From positions 333,550,374 to 333,614,373 of the forward strand of contig NC_045426.1 in the NCBI RefSeq assembly GCF_902635505.1: 64,000 bases of DNA, read 5' to 3'. A model generated the notes under the pieces. The model was not told the origin of the DNA, did not search any database, and saw only the letters and a program-made list of their open reading frames with translations. The position numbers and the translations under genes are program-made. Source of the DNA: Sarcophilus harrisii. Lineage: Eukaryota; Chordata; Mammalia; Dasyuromorphia; Dasyuridae. Below, in pieces: positions 13,878 through 24,960 of the stretch (its first letter is position 1; each line of letters begins with the position of its first letter).

Positions 13878-15130
13878 TTTTTCATTTTTATAGTAGCTTT
13901 TTATTTTTCCAAATACATGCAAAGATAATTTTCAACATTTATCTTTGCAAATGTTTGTGTTCCAAATTTTTCTCCTTCCCTTTCCCCTTTCTCTTCCCCT
14001 AAACAGCACACAATACAATGGTTAAACATGTCCTATTCTTCTAAACATATTTCCATATTTGTCATGCTGTGCAAGAAAAATCAGATCAAAAGGGAAAAAA
14101 AAACCCAAGTAAACAACTACAACAAAAAAGTTAAAATACGATGCCTTGATCCATATCCAGGACTCATAGTCCTCTCACTGGATGTGGATGACACTTTCCA
14201 TTACAAAGCTATTGGAATTGCCTTGAATCACCTCGTTGTTGAAAAGAGCGAAGGCCATCATAATTAATCATCACAAAGTCTTGTCATTACTGTGTACAAT
14301 GTTCTGGTTCTGCTCCCTTCACTCAGCATCAGTTCGTCTCTTAAGCTCTTTCAGACTTTTCAGAAACCGGCTTATTCATCATTTTTTATAGAAGAATAAT
14401 ATTCCACAACATTCATGTACCATGACTTATTCAGTCATTCCCCAACTGATGAGCATCCATTCAGTTTCCAGTTTTTTGCCTCTACAAAAAGGGCTGTTGC
14501 AAACATTTTTGCACATGGGGTCCTTTTCCCTTTTTATGCTCGCTTTGGGATACAGACCTGGTAGAAACACTCCTGAACCAAAGAGTATGCAAATTTTGAT
14601 AGCCCTTTGGGCATCATCCAAATTGTTCCCCAGAATGGTTGGGGTTGGTTCACAACTCCAGCCACAATATGTTAGTGTCCTAGTTTTCCCACATTCTCTC
14701 CCACATTTATTATTATCTTTTCCTGTTGTGTGGGACAGGTGCTAGACTCCCTTTCCCAAATTAGCTAATCAGAGACATTTTCAGCATTTATTTAGTCCTT
14801 GCAGGAGAGGCCCAGCACACCCAGAGCTCCCACCATGTGCTCCTGGAACCTAACCTTTAAGATTTAAAAGGCATTGAATAGACTAAAAGGATGTAACCAT
14901 CCTTAACCAGTGTTGTTTGCTTCCTGTGGGTCACGCCAATTCTTGAGAGTCTGACCTTTAGAGACCACGTGACTCCCTGCAACCCAGGGTTCAAGACTTG
15001 GGAATAGGGATCATGTGACTTAGTCTCAGTACTGAGAAAGCATCATGCAAATCAATCAGTCCCATTCACTGTCATCTTAACCAATCTGAGAGGTGTGAAA
15101 TGGTACCTCAGAGTTGTCTTACTTTTGCAT
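13878..15130 (-). mobile_element. L1 3' end, split by an LTR
   Basis: The 3'UTR (AGCTTTTTATTTTTCCAAAT) and the antisense ORF2 C-terminus run to 14,726 and resume at 15,073 with CATCTTAACCAATCTGAGAG. The interruption is the LTR listed separately. Confidence 0.85.
14727..15068 (-). mobile_element. Solo retroviral LTR (fossil), class I-like
   Basis: A 342-bp insertion in an L1. It starts TGTGTGGGAC and ends GTCCCATTCA, an imperfect inverted terminal repeat of TG...CA form. CTGT is present on both sides (14723-14726 and 15069-15072), a 4-bp target duplication usual for gammaretrovirus-like elements. An AATAAA on the minus strand about 60 bases from the CACACA end suggests minus orientation. No internal viral sequence remains. 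It is younger than the host L1. Confidence 0.7.
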
Positions 15131-15344
15131 GTAAGTTTTAAAAAAAAGTTATATTGGTGCTCTTTATTTTCATCACTTTCCTTCGATTTATTCACTTTAC
15201 CCACTAGCACTCTTTCTTGTAGCCAAGAAGTACAGCTAAGCAGTACTTACAGATGGAACTTGTTACTATTAAATGGTAAATAACAATAATTCAGAGATTA
15301 AAACAAATGATTTTTAAAAAACAAAAAAAAAGTTCGTACCATGT

Positions 15345-15515
15345 ATTAAGACTTAGAAAGTATTTTGCTCACAATAATTTTGTATGTAGTATGGGTCCCA
15401 TTTTATAGAGGAAAATCAGAGCTCACAAAAGTGAGCTGACTTGATTTAAGGATCAAGGCTGGGAGTCAAAACTAGGCCTCCTCAATCCTAGTCTTGTTTT
15501 CTTTCCATTATCCAA
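15345..15515 (+). mobile_element. MIR-like SINE remnant
   Basis: CCATTTTATAGAGGAAAATC, then AAGTGAGCTGACTTGATTTA and GGGAGTCAAAACTAGGCCTC preserve the MIR core order. Confidence 0.5.
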
Positions 15516-15748
15516 AGTGGCCATTTTCCTTTGCTCTTATGATGGAAAGGTTCTAATGCTTTTTGGACTCTCATGGATATTGTGTACACAGCTGGCTGGT
15601 TCTGGTAGAGAGCATAGTTGTGATTATCCTTATTCCCACAGTCTCTCTCTTCTTTCTGCTACGACATACTTTCTTCTAAATCTTGTGCTTATATTCTTGA
15701 TCTTTGTGAGCTTAAATTCTATTCCTGTCCACTCTACAGACCATTGAT

Positions 15749-15918
15749 TTATTTTGCATTTTATTTTTCCCTAGTTGCATGTAAAAAATTTTAACATTTG
15801 TTTTTAAAACTTTGAGTTCCACATTCTCTCTCTTCCTCCCTAATTATTTTTCTCCCTCACCCCCCATTGAGAAGCAATTTCATATAGGTTATACATGTGT
15901 AGTCATGCAGTACATCTG
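15749..15918 (-). mobile_element. Short old L1 3' end with TSD
   Basis: TTTTTCCCTAGTTGCATGTA, GAGTTCCACATTCTCTCTCT and TAGGTTATACATGTGTAGTC are from an older L1 3'UTR. A perfect 12-bp duplication, CAGACCATTGAT, lies at 15737-15748 and 15919-15930. Confidence 0.75.
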
Positions 15919-16489
15919 CAGACCATTGATAAAGCTAAGAGCTTTAACTGACAAGTGGTAAAAGAAGGGTCCAGGTCAGCAACTACCTTTACATCTGGTC
16001 CCCCAGACTATACAACCTTCCTGGTTCACTGAGATTTTAAACTAGGTTATTACAGATGTTCTCATATATAGACAGTTATGGTTATGTCCTATCCAATCCA
16101 GTGGCTTTACTTGTTTGGTAATTTTTTTTTTTAATTTTCTTTGTATCCCAGATTGGAGAGTGTTATGGATTATTACTTAGAACATAGCTTTGTGAGCCCT
16201 GGATTCTACTGTAAAAATCAAAATAAGTATTGAAAGTTTAGGGAGAAGATGCTCAGCTTTAGGATTATGGTTAGATTTCTCGATTCAGAGGATACAAGAA
16301 ACAGGACACCCAAATTGTATCTGTATAGGGATTGCAGTAAAAATAATTCCTCATATTTAAGTGTTTGATAATTACAATGGGCTTGATTATTCACATTTAA
16401 TCCTGATAATGACCATGTTGCAATAGATATTATGAATTACTTAGCTTTTCTGTGCCTCAGTTTTCCTCTTCCATAAAATGTGCACATTT

Positions 16490-16640
16490 TAGAATCATCA
16501 TTTTACAGAAGATGAACTCAAAATTTCAGAGACAGAGTGAGAAAATGCCCTTTTGAAAATCATAATGCTAGTAATGCCTGACCCAGAATTTGAACTCAAA
16601 TTTTGTGATTTCAGGTCTTGTGTTCATTTTACAAAGATCT
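16490..16640 (+). mobile_element. MIR SINE remnant
   Basis: CATTTTACAGAAGATGAACT followed by CCAGAATTTGAACTCAAATT and a GTCTTGTG end shows a diverged MIR. Confidence 0.55.
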
Positions 16641-17081
16641 TTTTGCAAATATTTTGTCTTCAAAACATTTTTACATCCAATTATGATAGCTGAATTTGCT
16701 ACTAAGAAATTAAACACTGAAATTTGCATCCATATAGACAGATTCAGAACATTAATGCTATAGGACAGTGTTTAAACTGCTGTCTTTTTCCTTTTTAGTA
16801 TGCATTTATGAAAGAAAAAAATCAGCACTTACATTGTGGATTTTTAAGAAAATCATACTACATGTTATTATTTAGATTTTTAATTTAAATATTTGTAACT
16901 TTAACCCATTTCTGTTTTCCATGTCTATACTCCTTTAAAAAATATATAGGATACAGTTTTTTTCCAGAAAGGAAAGGAAAGCTTAATATTTAAATAAATT
17001 TTACATTTGAATAGTAAACATGCATGAAAAAAGTTTTACTGTTTGTAAATAAACAAATTGGAAGTTTTAGACCTTGACTAA

Positions 17082-17207
<126 letters not shown>

Positions 17208-17209
17208 TG

Positions 17210-17410
17210 AATAATAATAGCTATCATTTACATAACATTTTCTCCTTTATAAACTGCTTCCTTCACAACATCATCTTGTAAGCTAAGTATTATGTGTAAT
17301 ATTCTCCTTTATTGAAAGGATTATAGTATTTTTTGTTTTTGTCTTTCCACTGCATAGTACAGTGCCTGGCAATTAGTTGGTACTATTGCTTGTTAATAAA
17401 TTGAGGACTC
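17210..17410 (+). mobile_element. MIR fragment followed by L2 3' end
   Basis: AATAATAGCTATCATTTACA is a MIR core start. From about 17,330 the GTCTTTCCACTGCATAGTAC, AGTGCCTGGCAATTAGTTGG order is an L2 3' end. Confidence 0.5.
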
Positions 17411-18249
17411 AAATGGGAATCTGACTCCAATCCCAGGACCTGTTATACTAAACCAAACTACTGATGTTTGTTGACTTGACTATTCCAGAGGTCCAGAGAA
17501 GTGGAATTTTCCTTAAGAGATTATACAGCTTGAAATACTCTAGCCATCAAAGAGTGTGTAATTCCATTATTGTGTCCTAAAGTGTACTGGAATGCTCTAG
17601 CCAGGAAAATATAGTAGACTATCAGAATCCAAGCCTTTGTACTGTAGCTTCATGGTCTTGTGACCCAGAAACAGGGGAACTCTTGTCTTCACTCGATCAC
17701 CATATGTTCAGGTGGCACTGGGGATTAGCAAGGATGGCAATATACATGCTTCACATGTCTGTTGAGAACACTGACAGCACTCAAAAAGAAAATTCTCTTA
17801 TGTATAATAAAGATGGTGGTGATGTTAGATTGAATGTGGATCTGTACTTTGAATAAAACACAGCAAAAGTGTCAAACTCATAAGAGGCAGGAACCAGATT
17901 ATAATGTATATGGGAAATAATTAACAAAATAAGTAAAAACATTGTACAAAATAAATGTTAACTTATAGTTTTCTCATTAAGTATGCTGCCCTAAGGAATC
18001 TTTTTCAGTTTGAATTTTTACTGGTATCAGATTCCAAGATGAGGAAGCATCCTCTCTCCCCTTTATCAATTTATAGGAAAAGAGTTGCCTAGAGAGCACT
18101 GTGAGAGTCACTGTACCGCAAGAGACTCTTAAGTTAAGTCTTCCTGGTCTTTGATGACAGCTTTCTGTGCTCAATACCATACTATCTCTTAATGTTATTA
18201 GTGTTGCTATAAAAATAATTTAGTACCTAACATGCTTATGTTAAAATAA

Positions 18250-18455
18250 CAAAGATAATAATAGCTGCCATTTATATAGCACTTCATTGTTTGCAAAGCC
18301 TTTTCTTTACCCACATTACCTTCTGATGATTTGATCCTTCCCAGCAGGATTGTGGGGTGCTTAGGGTTAAAGTGCTGTCATCTTCACTTTATACATGAGC
18401 ACATTAAACACCTTGCCTTGACCATGATGTCACAGCTATTATGTGAGAGGCAGAG
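18250..18455 (+). mobile_element. MIR SINE
   Basis: ATAATAGCTGCCATTTATAT and TAGCACTTCATTGTTTGC at the head, and TGATGTCACAGCTATTATGT near the end. Confidence 0.6.
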
Positions 18456-18734
18456 GGTCTTTTCAATCAACCAGCATCTGTTAAGTGTTTACTGGCATCA
18501 TACAAGTGCTCAGGATACAAAGAAAAGCAAAAACAGAGTTTCTTTTAAAGAATTCACATTTTTATGGGTGGAGACAATATTCAAAAAATTATGTCCATAC
18601 AAGATTTTTATACATAGAGTAAATAGGAGATAATTTTAAAGGGAAGACAGTGGGGAGGAGTGAGGAAGGAGAACTGGAAGAGGACTCTTGCAGTAGGTGG
18701 GATTTGAGCTAGGACTTGAAGGATAGAAGCTAGG

Positions 18735-18965
18735 TGGGGCAGTGTTAGGAACTCTGGGCTTGGAATTGGGAAAGCCTGAGTTCAATTCAAATCTCACACA
18801 CCATAAACAAGTTATTTAACTTTTTATGTGCTTCAGTTTCCTTAACTGCAAAGTGGGGATAATAATAGCACACCTCCCATGGTTATTGTGAGGGTAACAT
18901 GAAATAAGGTTTGTAAAACACTTAGCAAAGTGTCTGGTGTATAGTAAGTACTATATAAATGCTAT
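18735..18965 (+). mobile_element. MAR1-like SINE nested in L2
   Basis: TAGGTGGGGCAGTGTTAGGA, TTGAGTTCAA-like box (CCTGAGTTCAATTCAAATC) and CAGTTTCCTTAACTGCAAAG are characteristic. L2 sequence resumes on both sides. Confidence 0.65.
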
Positions 18966-19324
18966 ATTGCTAAGAGAGAGAGATGAGGAGAGAGAGCATT
19001 CTGGGGATGGGATATGGCCATTGAAAAACCAGAGAATCAGGTCATGGAATGTCTGCTTCAAGGAATAGCAAGAAGAACGGTGTTGTTGTTTTTACAGGTT
19101 ATTTAGAGAAGAACAAAGTTTAAAAATACTGCACTTTGGGAAGGGGCCAAGTTCTGAGGTGAGTTGTGAGTGTAGTTGATGAGGAATATTGTGGTGCTCT
19201 TGACAGTGTAGGCAAGCTGGGAAGTGAGGAACTCTTAGGAGGACGGTCTGCAGGGATATCCAAGGGTCCAATAGGAGCATGGTGCTGTGGGACTGAAGGT
19301 CAAGAGAGAGGGTAGACAATCAAC

Positions 19325-19835
19325 AGGATGCTTTCAGAGAGGCCTGGAGAGACTTACAGGAACTGATGCTAAGTGAAGTGAGCAGAACCAGGAGATCATT
19401 GTACGTGGCAATAGTAAGATTACACAATGATCAATTCTGATGGACATGGCTCTTTTCAACAATGAGATGTTTGAGGTCAGTTCCAATGATTTTGTGGTGA
19501 ATAGAGCCATCTATTCCCAGAGAGAGGAATATGGGAACTGAATGTGGACCACAACATAAGATTCTCACTCTTTTTGTTGTTGCATTTTATTTTCTTTCTC
19601 ATTTTTTCCTGTTTGGTTTGATTTTTCTTGTGCAGCAAGATAATTGTATAAATATGTATGCATATATTGAATTTAGCATATATTTCTACCATGTTTAACA
19701 TATATTGGACTGCTTCCCATCTAGGAGAAGGGGTAGAGGAAAGGGAGGGAAATTGGACACAAAGTTTTGAAGGGTTAATGCTGAAAAGTTATCCATGCAT
19801 ATGTTTTAAAAATAAAAAGTTTTAATTAAGAGAAA
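19325..19835 (+). mobile_element. L1 3' end nested in L2
   Basis: It starts in the ORF2 end (GAGAGGCCTGGAGAGACTTA), passes AGTGAGCAGAACCAGGAGAT, and ends at ATCCATGCATATGTTTT and an A-rich tail. L2 is present on either side. A GA-rich simple repeat (19,836-19,885) follows. Confidence 0.85.
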
Positions 19836-19885
19836 GACAAAGAGGAGAGAGGGAAGGAGAGAGAAAAAGAGAGAGAGGGGGGTGG
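19836..19885 (+). repeat. GA-rich simple repeat
   Basis: Purine tract of GAGA/GGAGAGAG units directly after the L1 tail. Confidence 0.8.
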
Positions 19886-20689
19886 CGTTAGAGCTGAATA
19901 AATAGGTCTGAAAATCATCTGTATAGAGATAATAATTGAAACCCCCTAGGAATCAATGAGATCATCAAGTGAGCTTAGTAAAGAGGGAGAAAAGGCCAGG
20001 AATCTTGGAGGACACCTATCATAGGTGGCCACACTGGAGAAGGATCCAGCAAAGTACACTAAGGAATGCTTACACAAGTAGGAGGAGAACCAGAAGAGAA
20101 TGGCCAGAAGTTGTTAACCAATATTACCAGAAGCTGCAAAGACCTTAGGAAGGATGAAGATGGGGAAGTGGCCATTCAGTTTGACAATTAAGAGTAATAA
20201 GAATAGTATGGGATAAATAAAGATGCCAGCAAAAGCAGTATTACAGAAGGTTTTGAATTGATGACAGGTGAGGAAGTAGAAGTAGAAGTTGTAGATGGGT
20301 TTTTCAAGGATTTTCTCCATGAAAAGGAAGAGAGTCATAGGATGATAGCTAGCAGGGATAGTTGGATCAAGTGAGCACTTGTTAAGGCTGGAAGTCACAA
20401 GGGCATATTTGTGGTCAGAAGGAAGGAATCATTAGATGTGTAGAGATGGAAGAGGGCAATCTGCCAGAGCAGAGAGCAGGAGTGGGCTTATGGTATTTGT
20501 GGGATGTTTCCCTTGGTGAGAAATGAGAGGGAGGGAGGATATCCATGTGATGTAAAGAGAAGAGAGAACTCTCCACAAAGGGCTTAATTAATGTGTCCAA
20601 GTTCTCAGGGAAAGGTCCGGGATGACTAGGACATTTGAGGGGAGTTGAAAAGGTATGTGATGGCTGTCATGGTGATAAGGTGGTGGTGG

Positions 20690-20860
20690 CTTGTCCTTGT
20701 TCTTGACCTCAGGGACACAATGCCACCTTGTGGAAATAAATTAGACTTAAGTAAGGCAGAGCTGACAAAAGTTACCAGCCTCACTTTCTTCTCTGGAGCC
20801 ATCAGGTTCCAGGGCCAAGATATTATAGATCGTGACAACTGGAGATGGTCCTGGATGTAG
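20690..20860 (+). mobile_element. Marsupial SINE remnant (same family as 66-200)
   Basis: TTGTTCTTGACCTCAGGGAC, then AGTTACCAGCCTCACTTTCT and TCTGGAGCCATCAGGTTCCA, then ACTGGAGATGGTCCTGGATG. This is the full body of the family seen in part at the window start. Confidence 0.6.
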
Positions 20861-20869
20861 TGTTAGCTA

Positions 20870-22250
20870 CAGTTAGCTAAGTGTTAGAATGTTTTGTTTT
20901 GTTGTTGTTGTTTCTCAAGAGGTGGCTGAGAAAAGATCAGCAATGACTGACCCAAAGATTTACTTTCTCACCTCAACAATTCTTGGGATAATGCTTCAAA
21001 TTATATCAAGAGCATACCTATTGCATATAGAAGAAGGTATCACATAGACTTTGGGAAAGTTATATGTTGATTAAAAAGGTTTGAGATTTATAGTTTCTGG
21101 GTCATTTAATCATTTTATTAATAGAACCAGCAGATTATTAATACAAGGATGATGAAGATAATTGTATCAAATCCAATAAGCATAGTTTTGTGAATTTTTC
21201 TTTAGCTTCATTTAGCCACATTCAAATAGGAGCCAAGATTAAAAGGTGAAGATCATCTCAGGTAGATCTTGATAAGACATAATCAGTGATAGGAATTAAA
21301 AAATTGAGTGTCTGGAACAGTATACAGTTGAGCTAGTTCTATAAGGTATTTAGGGAAAGGTGAGGAGTATAGTCAAAGGGTGATGAGCTGGGAAAGAACA
21401 GAGGAATTGGAAATCATGTTGAAGACAAATGGAGATACTAAGGCATAAGGAAAGATGGAATAATAAAGGATTTTAATCAAACAAAAGGAATTTTAGAGTT
21501 AACGAACCCAGGTATAACATTTATGGGTGATGGCAATATCAAAGTTATTGCCATCTCTTTGTAAAGCTGAGGAGTGAGAGGTTGTGGAAGTTGGGTAGAT
21601 TGAGGAACTTGGAAGTTAGGTATTTGAGAGTATATCTATATCTGTCGAAGTATTAACACAGGAGGCAACATGCTTGCTAATTAAGCAGGAGTATTTTTCC
21701 TTACTGGGTTCCTGGTAAGGACAATATGAACTAGAGGACAAGTGATAAGCACTGACTAAAATTGTAAACTACAGGAATAGGAGGTCAAATTAAATCATAC
21801 TAAAAGTTAGGTAACATAATGGGTTAGGATAAAGCAAGGAAGATGGAACAGCAGTAATAATGGACACTATATTTCTGTTTATGCTACCCAAGGGGAAATT
21901 AGTTGTCCCCAAACTAAGTTTATGTTCTTACAACAAAAGAAAGAATGGGAAGGGGTGCTGTTTCATACGTTGTCATAAACTTTAATACAAATTTTACAAT
22001 ACCTATAGAATTGTTAGAAATCATCTTTCTTAGTCTTCATCTCTAGGCTAATTTCTCTTAGCATTAATGTAAGGCAGAAGAATATCTATCACTCCTATTT
22101 TTCAGCTTCTCTAAGTTCATCTAGGTTAAAGGTTCCTCTCAGACTTCCATATCTGAAGCTTAGGAAAGAGTTCTTTTTTCAACATGAGCACAAAATTCTT
22201 TCTCAGTAGAAAAATCTTTATATCTAATAGACATTTTCTGGGCAAATTAC
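20870..22250. other. LCMT1 intron, weak repeat traces
   Basis: No exon is visible. The stretch 21,290-21,700 has the purine-rich look of further L2 antisense sequence, but I could not match it with confidence. Confidence 0.3.
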
Positions 22251-22257
22251 ATTACCC

Positions 22258-22413
22258 AGCTTTTTAAATTGTGGTTTGCAACCCCATATTGGGGTCTCAT
22301 TATGATTTATTATCAGTAAACATTTGATTTGTATACCTGTTTTATATATCTATATACACTGAGGTCATGTAAAAATTTCTCTGGTGAGAAGGGGGGGAAA
22401 GTTTAAGAAACCT
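22258..22413. mobile_element. Probable hAT-type non-autonomous DNA transposon
   Basis: The head CAGCTTTTTAAATTGTGGTT and the reverse complement of the end, CAGGTTTCTTAAACTTTCC, form imperfect inverted ends. The interior (GGTTTGCAACCCC, GGGGTCTCATTATG, ATACACTGAGGTCATG) fits a known marsupial family rich in 'gtcgcgacccc' before CpG decay. No clear 8-bp target duplication was seen. Confidence 0.45.
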
Positions 22414-22844
22414 GCCTTAGAAGAAGTCAAGTTCTATGATATCTCTTGGTGAATGTTTTCTATCTGTGGACATGTATTGCTCACCTCAGCCAGCATTGCT
22501 ACAAAATACTAAACATTTCCTTATTCCCTTTAAGGACCTGACAGATTTGTTTTGACTCTAGCAGCTAATTATTTATTGTAGGAGCAGACTAAAAAATTCT
22601 TACTTTCCATTTAAAAGGAAAGAAAAACAAGTTCTTATAGCAAGTGAATAATCTTCCTGCTGCTTTGGTACTTCATATACTGTCAGAACTAGAGGACAGA
22701 ACTCCACATCATTTGGGTGGATTTCCTTTGGAGGACTTTGGGTAAATATAAACAAGAGTTATGCAGGGTAAGAAGGCATGAAGGACGGGTTGCATTCTGT
22801 ACCTTTACTGAGCTATTGAATGAATTAATAAAGTTAAAATGACA

Positions 22845-23238
22845 CAAAAAATCTTAGTGCAGTTTTAAGTTTTAATAATTTAATCAGTACAAATGCTACA
22901 AACTTACAAAAAATTTCATTATTTTAAAGCTTAATTATTTAAATTTCTTTTTGCCCTTAACTTGGTTTTGTGAATTTTGAATAATTTTAATTTTTTATTT
23001 TAATCTTTCTTAAAGCTAGGATTATAAATGAAATCCTTTTAGTCGCTGAGCAGCAGCTGATGAAAGCTTTTACAAAGACTACAGTAATAGATAAAGCCAG
23101 ATAGTGGATGTGCTGAATTTTAAAAAGATACATCAATATCTTAATTATTTAAATAATTTTTGAAATGTTGTTTTTATAAGTTTGTTGCATTTATGCTTAT
23201 AACAGTATTAAAGCTTAAAGCTGCACTAAGACTTTTGG
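22845..23238. mobile_element. Long-TIR foldback element (MITE-like)
   Basis: The left end TCTTAGTGCAGTTTTAAGTT and the reverse complement of the right end, TCTTAGTGCAGCTTTAAGCT, match. Similarity continues inward for roughly 85-100 bases (ATGCTACAAACTTACAAAAA against ATGCAACAAACTTATAAAAA). A short unique centre separates the arms. No open frame is present. It lies in the last LCMT1 intron. Confidence 0.65.
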
Positions 23239-23369
23239 AACTCGGTAAGTGTGCAGATTTGTGTAGATCATGCTGGAAATATTAGATACCACAGTACAAG
23301 GTGGCTGTCATAAGTGCCTCAGCCCCTAGATTTGTCAAATCAAGTTTTAGACTTTCATTGTCTATAAAG

Positions 23370-23510
23370 ATTATAGATAATGGTTATAGTAAAAAGAGCT
23401 GTAAACTAGAATTCAGAAGACCTTAGTGGCGTGCCCAACCTTGCCATTTATTAACTGTGTGGCTTTGAGGAAAGTTGCCACATCTCTTTCCAGCTCTTAA
23501 CAACAAATTT
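23370..23510 (+). mobile_element. MAR1-like SINE remnant
   Basis: AAAGAGCTGTAAACTAGAAT, then TTAACTGTGTGGCTTTGAG in the order of the family. Confidence 0.55.
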
Positions 23511-23636
23511 GTGAATGACTTGCATGGTGCCAACTGGCAATCATTGAATACAAATCAGAATCCATAAATACAAATCTCCTGAGTATACATGTTTCTTGTT
23601 TTTATCCTTAAATAATTTGTTTTTTTCCTCCCTCAG

Positions 23637-23662
23637 GTCTCAAGGACATTACCTACTATTAA
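23637..23662 (+). CDS. LCMT1: LCMT1 last coding exon and stop
   Basis: After a long pyrimidine tract and a CCTCAG acceptor, GT completes a glycine codon. Then LKDITYY and the stop TAA follow. Human LCMT1, as I recall it, ends GLKEITY, so this protein ends with one extra tyrosine. Splice phase and the conserved GLK-ITY core make the exon assignment firm although it is short. Confidence 0.93.
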
Positions 23663-23872
23663 TTTCTTCGGAGAAATTGTTGAATCAGAAGCCAAAGCTA
23701 CATTTCCTTCCATGGAAGAAATGCTTTAGAGCTTCCTGCAGTGAAAGAACAGTGCATGTACACACCTCCCTCTCTTCAGTGTCTCCCACACTCCCAAAAG
23801 ACTCAAGTAACCAGTGTTGCTGGGAATATTTCCTGGTGGTTTATTGTGTTAATAAATCTCTATTGCCTTTAT
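23663..23872 (+). other. LCMT1: LCMT1 3'UTR
   Basis: About 210 bases follow the stop codon up to the expected cleavage site 15-20 bases past the AATAAA at 23851. A GT/T-rich stretch (TTTGGGCTTTTCTGTTGC) follows downstream, as expected of a cleavage region. The end point is estimated. Confidence 0.7.
23851..23856 (+). terminator. LCMT1: Poly(A) signal AATAAA of LCMT1
   Basis: Canonical hexamer 189 bases past the LCMT1 stop codon. It is the first one after the stop and has a T/G-rich downstream element. Confidence 0.8.
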
Positions 23873-24013
23873 GAGTATATTTGGGCTTTTCTGTTGCTCC
23901 TCATCAGAATCTAGTGTTTTGAATTTTTCACACTGAAAGAGTCCCCATTCACAAAGGTTGCTTTATCAAAAGAGAAAAATCTATTTCATGAGCTGTTATT
24001 GCACATTCACTCT

Positions 24014-24091
24014 GAATCTATGGATATTCTTTAAATGCATTTGAGTATAGTTGACTTGTGAGCTCAGCCTTGGGCTACTTTTATAGCTAAT
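24014..24091 (+). repeat. Inverted repeat, left arm
   Basis: The 78-bp segment begins GAATCTATGGATATTCTTTA and ends TAGCTAAT. It recurs in inverted orientation at 24,885-24,960 with about six substitutions and a 2-bp gap. The outermost 31 bases are identical. Confidence 0.85.
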
Positions 24092-24384
24092 ACGCCACAT
24101 ATTTGCCAAGGAGTCAGTGTTTTATTAAGATTGCCTTACTTATATGGCATCTTGATTTCTCAGTCTATGAAATAATCCATCTAGGGGAAAGCTACCAGAA
24201 TTAAAATAAGGTTTTCTGAATTTTTGGATCTGATTGCTTTCTGATGTTGTTTCCTTTAGGGATATTCTCTATATCCTCACTTCAAAAGTTTGTTCTTCTT
24301 TTACTCCTTTCTTTCTGATGCTTTCAGATTCCCTTTCCTTAGTAATAATTTTATGTACACTTTTTTGATGCTTATTCTCTCAGA

Positions 24385-24525
24385 AAATCAATTATTTACT
24401 TTAACAAACCTTTACTAAGTACCTCTTTTGCTTAAGGTCTTGTGCTCATTTTTGTTGGGAATACCAAAGAGCAATAAGGCATGTTTCTTACCCTCAAGGA
24501 ACATATAATCTAGTGAAGTCCAGTG
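24385..24525 (-). mobile_element. L2 LINE 3' end
   Basis: CTTTACTAAGTACCTCTTTT, AAGGTCTTGTGCTCATTTTT and CTTACCCTCAAGGAACATAT follow the L2 antisense order. It lies between the two arms of the inverted repeat. Confidence 0.6.
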
Positions 24526-24884
24526 GGAGCTGGGAAGAAAAAGATTATTTTTTTTTAAAACCACTAAAATCTTATACCAAAAATTGGTGTTGTTATATAT
24601 AGGGGCTCAAAAGCCTGGCTTACTATGGCACAGATTGACAGTGAAGAATCAATTGGAAAATGTTTTACTGTCCAATTTATTTTTATTATAGCTGTTTCAG
24701 TAATTTGGTGAAGAAAAGAATATAAACGAATGACTAGTGGCCATTGACCTAATTTTTCTGAGTGAGGTATCACTGGAGTTCTTTGCCAGGAGTTCTAGAA
24801 TTCCTTTATCTAGCATTGCTTTAGCTTTTTATAATCACAGTTCAGTTTCCACAATAACAGAATAAATTGGCCAGTAGTTTGCAC

Positions 24885-24960
24885 ATTAGCTAAAAATGTA
24901 GCCCAAGGCAGAGCTCACGTCGACCATATTCAAATGCATTTAAAGAATATCCATAGATTC
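24885..24960 (-). repeat. Inverted repeat, right arm
   Basis: Inverted partner of 24,014-24,091, 0.8 kb away, at about 90% identity. It begins ATTAGCTAAAAATGTAGCCC on the + strand. Confidence 0.85.

Larger units (their letters stand above)
18455..20640 (-). mobile_element. Long L2 LINE segment (3' end to RT)
   Basis: The 3' end is at 18,455 (CAACCAGCATCTGTTAAG in antisense). The minus strand at 20,114-20,398 encodes SLDPTIPASYHPMTLFLFME and KLNGHFPIFI, matching the L2 reverse transcriptase segments SLDPSIPASYRPISLLPFVA and KSNGHFSILI. It is interrupted by a MAR1-like SINE (about 18,735-18,965) and an L1 3' end (about 19,325-19,835). Confidence 0.75.

Noticed and set aside
23596-23874. 92-codon + frame over the LCMT1 end
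   Set aside because: It overlaps the last LCMT1 exon in another frame. The spliced frame (GLKDITYY) is the real one.
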